From Tenggerimyces flavus (GTDB lineage Bacteria; Actinomycetota; Actinomycetes; Propionibacteriales; Actinopolymorphaceae), in NCBI RefSeq assembly GCF_016907715.1, contig NZ_JAFBCM010000001.1, forward strand, positions 3,968,001 to 4,032,000: a stretch of DNA of 64,000 bases, written 5' to 3'. Under the pieces are notes generated by a model. That model searched no databases and had not been told where the DNA came from. It saw nothing but the letters and a program-made list of their open reading frames with translations. Positions 42,556 through 51,142 of the stretch are shown piece after piece. Position 1 is the first letter of the stretch; each line of letters opens with the position of its first letter. Made by a program: the position numbers and the translations under genes.

Positions 42556-45500
42556 CTACGACACTGATTGCGCCACCACCTTGACCACATCGGCCTCAGC
42601 GCCGTCGGGAGCGTCCCGCTTCATCAGCAACAGACCGGTTTGCGAAGGCGAGGCCGCCGCGCCGCCGGCCGGTGCCGACACGCCGAGCGTCGTCCGTGCG
42701 CCTGCCGCGACCGTGAAGTCGTACAGCGACGGAACGAACCTTGGCGTGCTGGGGGTGAACGTCAGCCCCGCGATCTGGTCGGTGACCGCGTTCGTGAAGT
42801 ACGAGTCGACACCCTGCACGGTGTAGTCGAACGTCGTCGTCGGGGTGAGGCCAACCGCTGCCAACGGCACTGTCAAGATCGTGTTGGCAGAGTTCAGATC
42901 CGCGTCGGTGAAGAAGAACGCGTTCGCGGTCGTCGATCCGACCTGCTGGATCCACACGACGTTCCTGCCGTCGTACTGGCCGGTCGAGCCCACCGTCAGG
43001 TCGGCGTTGAACACCGTCCAGTCGGCGGTTCCGTCCCGGTTCGTGTCGAGCTGGATGCGGAACTGGCCAGGTGCGCTGGCGTGTTCGTGTTCGTTGAACG
43101 TGTTGACAGCGAACTGCATCACGTCCCCACCGGCGCGGACGCCGGTCGAGCGCAGGTCGACCACCGCGCGGTTCCCACCGGGCTTGGGCAGTTCGGCCTT
43201 CGGAATCCGCGGGCTCTGGCCCATGAGACCGAACACCGCGAGCTCGCCGGGCTGCCCGCTGCGGGTGACGTTCCGGATCTGCACCGAGGCAGCGCCGTTC
43301 CGCAGCCGCACGACCTCGTCGGCTTCGATGTCGGCGTTGCGGTGCGGGAGAACGTGCCACGGCAGGCTGATCTGCTCACCCTGGTGGGACAGCGTGAGAT
43401 AGCCGTCGTACTCGTTGCCGGCGAGCAGGCTGCCCGTCGCACCGTTCGGACCGCTGTCGAGACCCCAGTCCGGCAGCTTGTCGGCGTCGATCCGCATCGT
43501 CACGCGGAACGTCTTGGTGCGGTTGCCGGGAACGGTCACCGAGGCCGGCGTGTCGAGCTCGACGGCACCGTTCGCCTCGTCGTTCGCGTACCGGAACGAC
43601 GAACCGAGCTGGAACGTTCGCGACTGCGAGGAGTAGTTCCGTACCCGAACGGTCTTGCGTACAACGACATCGTCGTTCGCCGGCTGGAAGCCGAACGACA
43701 GACCGGCGGTGGGCTCGTCGTCGTCCCAGGCCGCGACCTTGGCGTCGGCCGCCGCGTCGACCCGGACCTCGCCGGCACCGACGCGGCTGATCTCCGCGAG
43801 CACACCCGGTTGGGTGACCGGGTTGATGAGGATGTCGGTGTCCGCGTTGTTCTGCAGGGCCGCCTTGATCTCGAGCGGATCGCGCTTCGGATAGGCCTGC
43901 CGGAGCAGTGCGGCCGAGCCGGCCACCATCGGAGCCGCCCCGGACGTGCCGCCGAACGCGGTTTCGCCCGTACCCGTTCCCGCTTCGGCCGAGACCGACG
44001 CACCGGGCGCACCGATGTCCGGCTTGATCTCCGTGGCGTAGTTCGGCCCGCGCGACGACGTCGCGACCATCGAGCCCTTCAGCGACACGGCGTCGGCCGG
44101 GTCGACCGCGGCGGTCACCGGTCCGGACGCCAGCGCTGCCTTGATCGTCGTGCCGTGCTCCTGGCCGATGATCAGCGTCTGCTGCGGGTCGAACGTCGCG
44201 GGTCCGCCGAAGGAGAACGACGGCGCCGCGCCGGGCGCGTTGTTCGCGACCAGCACGCCGATCGCGCCCGCGTCGGCGGCGTTGTCGACCTTGATGCTGA
44301 TCGAGCAGGTGCCGCGGTCGAGCAGCGCCACCTTGCCGGCGAAGAAGCCGGACGGGTACGCCTCGCAGCCGAGCTGGTCGGCCGCCGTGGCGCCGTACTT
44401 GACGTCGCCGGTGAAGCCGGTCGTGATCGGCGCCCAGTCGACGACGTTCGTGTTCTTGTGCACGTCACTGCCGATCCGCAGGACGAAGTGCCGCGCGCTC
44501 GGGACGTTCGTCTGCGCGGTGGCGATGATGCCGGGCGTCGAGCCGGGGGAGCCGGTGATGTACGGCTTGTCGCCGGAGTTGCCGGACGAGGTGACGACCA
44601 CCACGCCCAGCTCGATGGCGTTGGCGAGTGCGGCGGAGGAGTCGTCCTCGGGCTGCCCGTACGGCGAGCCGAGCGACAGGTTGACCACGTCCGCGGCGTC
44701 GCTGACGTCGCCGTCGCCGTTCGGGTCGAGCGCGAACTCGATGCCCTGCAGGATCGCGGGTCCGTCGCAGGAGCTGGAGACCGCGCTGCAGACCTTCGCC
44801 ATGTACAGCTTCGCGTCCGGCGCGACGCCGTTGTTGCCGGCGATGATCGAGGCGACATGGCTGCCGTGCCCGCCGGCACAGGGCGCGGCGATCGCGGACG
44901 TGCCGCAGTCGATCGGGTCGGGGTCGGGCTCGATCGGCCCGTTCGGCCACTTCTCGCCGACGAAGTCGAAGCCGCCGATCACCTTGCTGGTCGGGAACAA
45001 CCCGTCGGGTGTCGTGGTCTTGGGGTCGGTGACGGACGTGCCGTACGCGTCCGCATACGCCTGAGCCGTGCCTGCTCCGCCGAACCGAACGTGGGTGTAG
45101 TCGATGCCGCTGTCGAGTACGGCGACGCGGATCCCCTTGCCTGTCAAGGTGGGGTTGCGCTCGTGCAGGGCGGTCGCGCCGATGTACGGAACGGTCTCGG
45201 AGAGGTCGAGCTGGTAGTTGTACAGCCTTCGTACGGACTCGACCCCGGGGATCGCGGCGACCTCGTCCACTTTGGACGCGTCGATGGCGACGACGACCGA
45301 GTTGAGCGATTTCTGCAGCCTTGCGCGTTCTCTACCGCCGAGTCCCTTGATGGCCGAGCCGACCGTGGACTGCTTGGCCTTCAGGCCGTTGACGTACTGC
45401 TGCTGTTGCGACTTCGACAACGTGTTGCCGCTCGCGACGACCTGCTCGGCGAGCGAGGCGTCGGCGAGACCGACGGTGACGTTGACCGTTCCCTTGGCGG

Positions 45501-45681
45501 TACGCAGGCTCGGGTCGAGGTCGGCGGACTTGCCGAACGTCGCCGTCACCTTCCCGCCTGGGATGGCCAGCTGGTCACCCAGCGGCGGTGGCGCGCCGGC
45601 CGCGGTGGACGGCAGCAACGTCGCGCCCACCAGCGCGGCGATGGCGCCGCCCGCGAGCAGGCGGAACTTGGGTATGCGCAT
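42556..45681 (-). CDS. Large secreted subtilisin-like (S8) serine protease
   Basis: A 1041-aa exported protease. The signal peptide ends LLPSTAAGA; an I9-like propeptide follows, then the catalytic domain with Asp in VAVLDSGIDYTH, His in GHGSHVASIIAG and Ser in GTSGAAPMVAGSAA. Gly replaces the usual Met after GTS. A PA domain is inserted before the Ser (around GCEAYPSGFFAGKVALLDRG). About 400 residues of beta-rich domains form the C-terminus. Architecture is like Vpr/C5a-peptidase types. Start ATG 45681 lies downstream of a GGGGGG tract. It acts outside the cell on proteins. Confidence 0.92.
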   Translation of the reverse strand: MRIPKFRLLAGGAIAALVGATLLPSTAAGAPPPLGDQLAIPGGKVTATFGKSADLDPSLRTAKGTVNVTVGLADASLAEQVVASGNTLSKSQQQQYVNGLKAKQSTVGSAIKGLGGRERARLQKSLNSVVVAIDASKVDEVAAIPGVESVRRLYNYQLDLSETVPYIGATALHERNPTLTGKGIRVAVLDSGIDYTHVRFGGAGTAQAYADAYGTSVTDPKTTTPDGLFPTSKVIGGFDFVGEKWPNGPIEPDPDPIDCGTSAIAAPCAGGHGSHVASIIAGNNGVAPDAKLYMAKVCSAVSSSCDGPAILQGIEFALDPNGDGDVSDAADVVNLSLGSPYGQPEDDSSAALANAIELGVVVVTSSGNSGDKPYITGSPGSTPGIIATAQTNVPSARHFVLRIGSDVHKNTNVVDWAPITTGFTGDVKYGATAADQLGCEAYPSGFFAGKVALLDRGTCSISIKVDNAADAGAIGVLVANNAPGAAPSFSFGGPATFDPQQTLIIGQEHGTTIKAALASGPVTAAVDPADAVSLKGSMVATSSRGPNYATEIKPDIGAPGASVSAEAGTGTGETAFGGTSGAAPMVAGSAALLRQAYPKRDPLEIKAALQNNADTDILINPVTQPGVLAEISRVGAGEVRVDAAADAKVAAWDDDEPTAGLSFGFQPANDDVVVRKTVRVRNYSSQSRTFQLGSSFRYANDEANGAVELDTPASVTVPGNRTKTFRVTMRIDADKLPDWGLDSGPNGATGSLLAGNEYDGYLTLSHQGEQISLPWHVLPHRNADIEADEVVRLRNGAASVQIRNVTRSGQPGELAVFGLMGQSPRIPKAELPKPGGNRAVVDLRSTGVRAGGDVMQFAVNTFNEHEHASAPGQFRIQLDTNRDGTADWTVFNADLTVGSTGQYDGRNVVWIQQVGSTTANAFFFTDADLNSANTILTVPLAAVGLTPTTTFDYTVQGVDSYFTNAVTDQIAGLTFTPSTPRFVPSLYDFTVAAGARTTLGVSAPAGGAAASPSQTGLLLMKRDAPDGAEADVVKVVAQSVS

Positions 45682-45862
45682 GCGAGGCGATCCCCCCTCG
45701 GGCCGTGACACTGTCCCCTCCGGACAGCGTTCGCCCCCGTGGCAGCCGTCCCACCCCGAGCCGGCCGATTGGGCCAGAACGTAATGCGGACCACACTGCT
45801 GGTCAACGGTGCTGACCGTGAGTGGCGGTTCTAAGGCGCTCGACGGGGCATACTCGATCTTC

Positions 45863-46513
45863 GTGAGCGAAAAGGACTCCCAGGCCAACCGCGTCGTCGA
45901 TGCCCTCGTCCAGCACCTGCTGCGGGTAGGCGTGGACGGCGCCGGCAAGCTGCCGTCCGCGGCCGAGGTGGCGCGGCGTGCGTACGCGAAGACGGGCGAG
46001 ACCGAGGCGTCGATCGACCGGATCGTCTCCAACCACTCCCGGATGGCCGCCGGCGGCGGCTTCGTCACCGGGCTGGGCGGCTTCGTGACGCTCCCGGTCG
46101 CGCTGCCGGCGAACGTCCTCAGCTTCTACGTCCTGGCCACCCGAATGGTCGGCTCGATCGCCGCGGCGCGCGGGTACGACACGACGGCGGCGGACGTGCG
46201 GACGGCGATCCTGCTCACGCTGACGGGCTCGGACGCGACCGACCTGCTCGCCAAGGCGGGCGTGGCCCCTGTATCCGGCCGCGTCACCGCGATCGCGCTG
46301 CGCCGCGTGCCGCCGTCGTTGCTGATGGTCGTGAACAAGGGCGTGGCGTTCCGGATCGTGGTGAAGCTCGGCCAGAAGGGCCTGGCCCGCTTCGGGCGCG
46401 CGGTCCCGATCATCGGCGGCCTGATCGGCGGCGTGCTCGACGTGTTGCTGATCCGGCGGATCGCTCGGAAGGCGCGCGAGCAGTTCCCGAAGAACCCCGA
46501 GCTAGCCGGCTGA
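45863..46513 (+). CDS. EcsC-family protein
   Basis: A 216-aa protein of the EcsC family. It has two short hydrophobic, Gly-rich helices (GGGFVTGLGGFVTLPVALPA and VPIIGGLIGGVLDVLLI), suggesting membrane association. The function of EcsC proteins is not known. GTG 45863 follows CATACT by eight bases, so transcription may be leaderless; a longer reading from 45809 has no start signal. It is divergent from the S8 protease and converges on a TetR gene with a 12-base overlap. Confidence 0.75.
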   Translation: MSEKDSQANRVVDALVQHLLRVGVDGAGKLPSAAEVARRAYAKTGETEASIDRIVSNHSRMAAGGGFVTGLGGFVTLPVALPANVLSFYVLATRMVGSIAAARGYDTTAADVRTAILLTLTGSDATDLLAKAGVAPVSGRVTAIALRRVPPSLLMVVNKGVAFRIVVKLGQKGLARFGRAVPIIGGLIGGVLDVLLIRRIARKAREQFPKNPELAG

Positions 46514-47128
46514 CCGCGCCATTGCGCCTGCGACGACGATGTCCAGGCAGTCGCGGAACAGGTCGTCGACGGTGCGCGCCGGGCCGAAGTACTCGGTGAT
46601 GCTGGCCACCGTCATCGGGTGCTGCTCGGTGAACGCGTCGAGGTCGAAGCCGGTCACCTCGTTGCTCTCCGGCCGGGGGGACTGCTCGGCGAGGGTGTGA
46701 CCGACGGTGAAGTGCTCCACGGTCAGGACGATCAGGCGGGCCTGGTGCAGGGCGATGCCGCGGGCCGTGAGGGTGCCGATGGCGAGCTCGGACAGCGCCG
46801 CCATCTTCCTCGAGAAGTGCGCGGCGGAGATGATGCGCGCGCCGTCCTGGTGGGCGAGGAGCGCGCGGCGCAGGCGTACGGCGAGGTCGGTCAGCCAGTC
46901 CTGCCACGGCTGGTCCGCGGCCTGTGCTGGGAGCTTGGGGAACTCGTCGTCGAGGATGCGCTCGGCGATCGCGTTGACGAGCGCCGCCTTGTTCGGCAGG
47001 TGCCAGTAGAGGGACGGCTGCTTGACCTCCAGCCGCGCGGCGAGCTTGCGCAGCGTCACGCCCTCCAGGCCGTCGGCGTCCAGCAGCGCGACCGCTTCGG
47101 TGACGATCTTTTCCACATCCATGGCCAT
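46502..47128 (-). CDS. TetR regulator with tetracycline-repressor-type C-terminus
   Basis: A 208-aa repressor. The helix-turn-helix (TLRKLAARLEVKQPSLYWHL) resembles that of TetR itself, and the C-terminal domain (AHFSRKMAALSELAIGTLTA, EHFTVGHTLAEQSPR) is of the TetR_C_1 class. Two near-perfect tetO-like dyads lie in the gap to the divergent quinone reductase gene. It presumably represses both. The ligand may not be tetracycline, because no TetA pump or TetX is next to it; a quinone or aromatic inducer is more likely. Confidence 0.88.
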   Translation of the reverse strand: MAMDVEKIVTEAVALLDADGLEGVTLRKLAARLEVKQPSLYWHLPNKAALVNAIAERILDDEFPKLPAQAADQPWQDWLTDLAVRLRRALLAHQDGARIISAAHFSRKMAALSELAIGTLTARGIALHQARLIVLTVEHFTVGHTLAEQSPRPESNEVTGFDLDAFTEQHPMTVASITEYFGPARTVDDLFRDCLDIVVAGAMARSAG

Positions 47129-47136
47129 CGTTGCAG

Positions 47137-47151
47137 TCTATCGGTGATAGA
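47137..47151. promoter_or_regulatory. tetO-like operator 1
   Basis: TCTATC-GGT-GATAGA is a perfect dyad centred on 47144, nine bases from the TetR start. It closely resembles the half-sites of classical tet operators (CTATCA-TGATAG). Confidence 0.75.
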
Positions 47152-47155
47152 TTCT

Positions 47156-47172
47156 CCCTATCGCTGATAGGG
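47156..47172. promoter_or_regulatory. tetO-like operator 2
   Basis: CCCTATC-GCT-GATAGGG is a perfect dyad centred on 47164, exactly 20 bases from operator 1, and runs into the ribosome-binding site of the quinone reductase gene. Confidence 0.75.
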
Positions 47173-47181
47173 AGGCTTGTC

Positions 47182-48141
47182 ATGAAGGCTGCGGTGTTGC
47201 ACGAGGTGGGCGGGGTGCCTCGGTACGAGGACTTCCCGGACCCGGTGGCGGGCGAGGGCGAGGTGGTCATCGACGTGCGCGCGGTCGCTGTCGAGAACGT
47301 CGACAAGGCGATCGCGGCGGGTACGCACTACGCGAGTTCGCGGTACGTCGAGAAGCTGCCGGTGATCCCGGTGTTCGATGGCATCGGGGCGTTGCCGGAC
47401 GGGACGCTCGTGGGGTTCGGCGGCCCGCGGCTGCCGTACGGAGCGCTCGCGGAGAAGACGGTGGTGTCGCGGGAGGCGACCGTGCCGATGGCCGAAGGGC
47501 TCGATCCGGTCGCCGCGACCGTGCTGAGCTCGGCGATGACGGGCATGTCTATCCGGTCAGCTGGCGGGTTCGTTCCGGGCGAGACCGTGCTGGTGCAGGG
47601 CGGTACGGGCGTCGCCGGCCGGCTCGCGGTCCAGGTCGCGAAGCTGCTCGGGGCCGGGCGGGTCGTCGCGACCGGCCGCAACGCTGCGCAGTTGGAGGAG
47701 GTGCTCGCCCTCGGTGCGGACGCGGTGATCGACACGTCCTTGCCCGACGACGAGCTGGCGAAGGCGTACGCGGCCGCGTGTGGCGACGGGTACGACGTGG
47801 TGCTGGACTATCTCTGGGGACGGCCCACGGAGATTCTCCTTCGTGCGTTGACGCCTGACTCGTTCGCGCTCGCCAAGCCGACCCGGCTGATCCAGGTCGG
47901 CGAGCTGGCCGGGTCGACGATCGCCTTGTCCGGCGAGGCGTTGCGTACGTCCGGCGTGGAGATCTGCGGCGCGGCCAAGGGCTTCACCGCGGAGTCGATG
48001 GGCGAGGCTTTCGCGCAGATCGTCGAGTGGTCGCGGTCGGGCTCGCTCACGTTCTCGGTCGAACGCGTGCCGCTCAGCGACATCGAGGCCGCGTGGCAGC
48101 GGACCGACCTCGGTGGGAGGAGGCTGGTAGTCGTGCTCTAA
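47182..48141 (+). CDS. Zinc-independent alcohol dehydrogenase/quinone reductase (MDR family)
   Basis: A 319-aa medium-chain dehydrogenase of the quinone oxidoreductase type. The N-terminal GroES-like domain lacks the catalytic zinc Cys, and the NADPH site is VLVQGGTGVAGRLAVQVAKL (in part). It reduces quinones or enals with NADPH, probably for detoxification. ATG 47182 follows GGGAGG. Expression should be controlled by the divergent TetR through the two dyads. The last codon overlaps the convergent Vat gene. Confidence 0.9.
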   Translation: MKAAVLHEVGGVPRYEDFPDPVAGEGEVVIDVRAVAVENVDKAIAAGTHYASSRYVEKLPVIPVFDGIGALPDGTLVGFGGPRLPYGALAEKTVVSREATVPMAEGLDPVAATVLSSAMTGMSIRSAGGFVPGETVLVQGGTGVAGRLAVQVAKLLGAGRVVATGRNAAQLEEVLALGADAVIDTSLPDDELAKAYAAACGDGYDVVLDYLWGRPTEILLRALTPDSFALAKPTRLIQVGELAGSTIALSGEALRTSGVEICGAAKGFTAESMGEAFAQIVEWSRSGSLTFSVERVPLSDIEAAWQRTDLGGRRLVVVL

Positions 48142-48791
48142 CTCTTCCTGTGCTCGTTGGCGATCCGCTCGATCTCGGCGGGTGTGCCGGCCATGATCGT
48201 GCGGGCGTGCTGGGTGACGAGCTCGACCGGCCAGTCCCACCAGGCGGCGTCGAGTAGGCGCTCGACGTCGGCGTCGTCGAAGCGCTGCCTGATCGGCTTG
48301 GCGGGGTTGCCGCCGGCGACCGTGTACGGCGGGAGATCGCTGACCACGACCGAGCCGGCGGCCACGATCGCGCCGTCGCCGATGGTGACGCCGGGCATGA
48401 CCAGGCACTGGTAGCCGAGCCAGACGTCGTTGCCCACCACGGTGTCGCCGCGACTCGGAGCGGACATCACGATGTCCATCGTGTCGTCCTGCCAGGTACC
48501 GCCGAAGATCCCGAAGGGGAACGTCGAGACGCCACCGGTGAAGTGGTTCGCGCCGGCCATGATGAACCGTGTGCCGGACGCGATCGCGCAGTACTTGCCG
48601 ATGACGAGCTTCTCCGGCCCGTACGCGTAGAGCACGTTGCTGCTCTCGAAGTCCGTCGAGGCGTCGGGATCGTCGTAGTACGAGTAGTCGCCGACGAGGA
48701 TCTTCTCCGACGTGATCTGCGGCTTGAGGAATGCGACGCGGTCGACGCCCGCCATCGGATGCAGCTGGTCGGGGCTGGGGATGTTGGCCAT
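48138..48791 (-). CDS. Vat-family O-acetyltransferase (streptogramin A type)
   Basis: A 217-aa left-handed beta-helix acetyltransferase. Vat/Xat motifs are present: VGDYSYYDDPD, IGKYCAIASGT, MAGANHFTGGVSTFPFGIFG (His of ANH is the catalytic base), GDTVVGNDVWLGYQCLVMPG and AGGNPAKPIRQRFDD. The loop and the closing helix (LLDAAWWDWPVELV) match streptogramin A acetyltransferases. It would acetylate a hydroxyl of group A streptogramins. It is the second gene behind the ABC-F protein (14-base gap), so the operon gives two mechanisms against the same drug class. Confidence 0.9.
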   Translation of the reverse strand: MANIPSPDQLHPMAGVDRVAFLKPQITSEKILVGDYSYYDDPDASTDFESSNVLYAYGPEKLVIGKYCAIASGTRFIMAGANHFTGGVSTFPFGIFGGTWQDDTMDIVMSAPSRGDTVVGNDVWLGYQCLVMPGVTIGDGAIVAAGSVVVSDLPPYTVAGGNPAKPIRQRFDDADVERLLDAAWWDWPVELVTQHARTIMAGTPAEIERIANEHRKS

Positions 48792-48805
48792 TCGGTGTCG
48801 TCCTC

Positions 48806-50398
48806 TCAAGCGGCGGCGGCGAGGCGGCCGGCGCGCATCTCTCGTTGTGGGCCGGGGAAGCGGCGACGGAGCAGCCGGTCGTGGGTCACGACCACGACCG
48901 CGCCTTCGTACGTCTGCAGGGCGGCCTCCAGTTCCTCGACCAGGGCGGGGGAGAGGTGGTTGGTCGGTTCGTCGAGCAGCAGCAGGTCGACGTTCTCGTC
49001 GAGGACCCGCGCGAGCGCGAGCCGCCGGCGTTGGCCGACCGAGAGCGTGCCGACCGGTTTGCGCAGGTCTGCCGTACGGAACAGGCCGAATCTCAACAGG
49101 CGTTCGGCGAACTCCTCCCGCGTTCCCGGCCTGCCGCCGGCGAACGTCGCCAACGCCGACCTGCGGTCGTCGGTGAACTCGATCTGCTGGCCGAGGACGC
49201 CGATCGACGCATTCCGCTCGACCTCGCCGTCCTCCGGGACAAGCGTGCCCGCGAGCACCCGAAGCAAGGTCGTCTTGCCCGCGCCGTTCGGTCCGTGGAT
49301 CAGCAGCCGATCGCCGGCTTCCAGCGCAAGGTCGTCGACCTCGAGCCGTCCGGCGATGCGGAGCCCGTTCGCCTGCAGCAGTTGGCGGTCCGTCTTCTCG
49401 GCGGTCAGCTTCGCGGTGAACGCGAGCGGCTCCGGTGGCCTGGGTACGGGATCGGCGCGCAGCCGGCGGATCCGTTCCTCGGCATTGCGGACACGGCTGG
49501 AGACCTGGTGCTGTACGCGCTGTCCCATGCCGAAGTGGTCCATCTTGTTGCGGTCCTTGATCGGATGATTGTGGCCCACCCGCCGGGCGGTGGTCGCAGC
49601 ACGGAGCTCCTGCTGCGAAAGGTCGGCGCACCAGACCGCGTACGACTGCTCCCAGCGTTGCCGCTCGGCGGCCTTCTCCTTGAGGAATCCCTCGTATCCG
49701 TTGCCGTAGCGCTGGACCACATGGCGGTCGGCGTCGATCTCGAGCAACGCGGTCGCGACGCGTTCGAGGAACGTCCGGTCGTGCGAGACCGCCACGACCG
49801 TTCCACGATGTGCGCGCAGGTGGGTCTCGAGCCAGTCGAGGGCAGCGTCGTCGAGATGGTTGGTGGGCTCGTCGAGCAGCATCAGCTCCGACGCGGCGGC
49901 GATCAGGCAGGCGAGCGCGAGGCGGGACTGCTCGCCGCCGGAGAGCGTGTCCATGCTTCGCTCGTGGGGGAGGTCGCCGATACCGAGGCCGTGCATGGCC
50001 GCGGCGACGCGAGCGTCGGCGTCGTACCCGCCGCGCAGCTCGAACGCGGCGAGCAGCTCGGCGTACTCGTCGACCTGGTCCTCGCCGACCTCCTGGAGGC
50101 GACGTTCGATCGCCCGCAGGTCGGCGAGGGCGCTGTCGATCGCGCCTAGAACCGTGGTCTCGGGTGGCAGGTCGATGATCTGCGCGAGGTGGCCGACGCC
50201 GTCGGCGGCGACGAGCAGCTCGCCGTCGTCCGGTGGTTCCTGCCCGGCGATCAGCCGGAGCAGGGTGGACTTGCCGGCACCGTTCTCGCCGACGATGCCG
50301 ACGTGCTCGCCGGGGGTGATGGTGAGGGACACGTCGTCCAGAACGAGCCGATCGGCGTAGGACTTCGAGACGTGTCGCAAGGTGAGTTGGGATCGCAT
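48806..50398 (-). CDS. ABC-F ribosome-protection ATPase
   Basis: A 530-aa soluble protein with two ABC domains and no membrane part. Walker A motifs are GENGAGKST and GPNGAGKTT, signatures LSGGEQSRLALA and LSVGQRRRLALA, and Walker B motifs LLLDEPTNHLD/LS. The interdomain linker is basic and helical (DRNKMDHFGMGQRVQHQ region). It belongs with antibiotic-resistance ABC-F proteins that displace lincosamides, pleuromutilins or streptogramin A from the ribosome. ATG 50398 has GGGAG eight bases upstream; this site pairs with the leader ORF region. It is co-transcribed with Vat. Confidence 0.9.
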   Translation of the reverse strand: MRSQLTLRHVSKSYADRLVLDDVSLTITPGEHVGIVGENGAGKSTLLRLIAGQEPPDDGELLVAADGVGHLAQIIDLPPETTVLGAIDSALADLRAIERRLQEVGEDQVDEYAELLAAFELRGGYDADARVAAAMHGLGIGDLPHERSMDTLSGGEQSRLALACLIAAASELMLLDEPTNHLDDAALDWLETHLRAHRGTVVAVSHDRTFLERVATALLEIDADRHVVQRYGNGYEGFLKEKAAERQRWEQSYAVWCADLSQQELRAATTARRVGHNHPIKDRNKMDHFGMGQRVQHQVSSRVRNAEERIRRLRADPVPRPPEPLAFTAKLTAEKTDRQLLQANGLRIAGRLEVDDLALEAGDRLLIHGPNGAGKTTLLRVLAGTLVPEDGEVERNASIGVLGQQIEFTDDRRSALATFAGGRPGTREEFAERLLRFGLFRTADLRKPVGTLSVGQRRRLALARVLDENVDLLLLDEPTNHLSPALVEELEAALQTYEGAVVVVTHDRLLRRRFPGPQREMRAGRLAAAA

Positions 50399-50403
50399 AC
50401 GGA

Positions 50404-50489
50404 GAACTCCCGCGAGGCGTGCAGGGACAGGACTCGGGCCGCTGGTCAGCGGTCGAAGACCTTGCCCATCACGCACCTCCGGGAGCTCG
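50404..50489 (-). promoter_or_regulatory. Translational attenuator of the ABC-F gene
   Basis: In the minus-strand RNA, CTCCCG (50485-50480) pairs with CGGGAG (50412-50407), which contains the ABC-F Shine-Dalgarno site. Stacked next to it, GAGG pairs with CCTC and CGTG with CACG. The 5' arm includes the leader ORF's own ribosome-binding site. A compact CCGCTG/CAGCGG hairpin spans the leader stop codon. A ribosome stalled on the leader would free the ABC-F site. Confidence 0.6.
50446..50469 (-). CDS. Leader peptide MGKVFDR upstream of ABC-F
   Basis: A seven-codon ORF (Met-Gly-Lys-Val-Phe-Asp-Arg, stop TGA) has a strong GGAGG (50476-50480) six bases before its ATG. It lies 47 bases upstream of the ABC-F start, inside the 5' leader. 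The sequence between the two genes can hide the ABC-F ribosome-binding site. This layout is that of drug-induced attenuation of erm and ABC-F resistance genes. The peptide itself probably has no function beyond stalling. Confidence 0.7.
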   Translation of the reverse strand: MGKVFDR

Positions 50490-50514
50490 CTAATGCTACT
50501 CAAGTAGCGTTAGC
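50489..50514. promoter_or_regulatory. Palindromic operator with a -10 box on each strand
   Basis: GCTAATGCTACT (50489-50500) and AGTAGCGTTAGC (50503-50514) form a 26-base dyad with one mismatch. TAGCAT (50511-50516, plus) ends seven bases before the tetR ATG; TAGCAT on the minus strand (50498-50493) would start the ABC-F leader RNA near 50486. One bound TetR dimer would block both. Confidence 0.7.
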
Positions 50515-50523
50515 ATCTCACGC

Positions 50524-51132
50524 ATGGCGGACGAAGGCAAGTCGGTGGGGCGTCGGCCGGGTGGGCGGACCGCCCGGGTGCGCGAGGCGGTGATCGCGGC
50601 GACGTACGACGAACTGGCCGCGCGCGGGTACGCCGAGCTCACTGTCGAGCGCGTCGCGCAGCGGTCCGGCGTGCACAAGACGACGCTCTACCGGCGGTGG
50701 GGCGGCGTCGACGGGTTGCTGGCCGACGCGCTCGCGTGGTCGAGCGTCGAGCCGTGGGACGTACCGGACACGGGGACGTTGGACGGCGACCTGCGCCACC
50801 TCGGCGCGGTGCTGCTCGACGCGTTCACGCACCCGGAGACGCTGCGGCCGAGTGAGGCGGTGATCTTCGCGGCTGGCCAGTCGCCGCGTGCCGCCGAGGC
50901 GCTGACCGCGTTCTACCAGGCACGGCACGAGCAGGCCGCGGTGATCGTCTCGCGCGCCGTCACGCGAGGCGAGCTGCCGGAGGACACCGACGTGGTGGAG
51001 GTGATCCGCACGTTCTCGGCGCCGTTCTTCTACCGGTTGGTGATCACGCGCGAGCCGCTGGACGCGCGGATGGCGGAGGTGGCCGTCTCAACGGTGCTCG
51101 CGGCCGCTGCGGCAGGTGTGTTCCGTAGGTAG
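50524..51132 (+). CDS. TetR-family regulator of the ABC-F/Vat operon
   Basis: A 202-aa repressor with a basic N-terminus, the helix-turn-helix TVERVAQRSGVHKTTLYRRW, and a C-terminal domain of the TetR_C_16-like class. It is divergent from the ABC-F operon, with a 26-base palindrome covering both -10 boxes. It probably represses the resistance operon and itself. The transcript is likely leaderless (TAGCAT seven bases before ATG). Ribokinase follows ten bases after its stop but has its own -10 box. Confidence 0.88.
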   Translation: MADEGKSVGRRPGGRTARVREAVIAATYDELAARGYAELTVERVAQRSGVHKTTLYRRWGGVDGLLADALAWSSVEPWDVPDTGTLDGDLRHLGAVLLDAFTHPETLRPSEAVIFAAGQSPRAAEALTAFYQARHEQAAVIVSRAVTRGELPEDTDVVEVIRTFSAPFFYRLVITREPLDARMAEVAVSTVLAAAAAGVFRR

Positions 51133-51142
51133 GTTGTGCGGC

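Noticed and set aside
42568-45708. A 1046-codon Arg/Asp-rich frame antisense to the S8 protease
   Set aside because: It mirrors the complete, motif-bearing protease gene and has the Arg/Val/Asp-rich composition of non-coding frames in GC-rich DNA.
46502-47172. Tetracycline resistance locus
   Set aside because: The operators look like tetO, but the target gene is a quinone reductase and no TetA, TetX or ribosomal protection gene is adjacent.
50399-50503. N-terminal extension of the ABC-F protein to 50503
   Set aside because: It would run through the leader ORF and attenuator; the ABC-F fold begins at ATG 50398, which has its own GGGAG.
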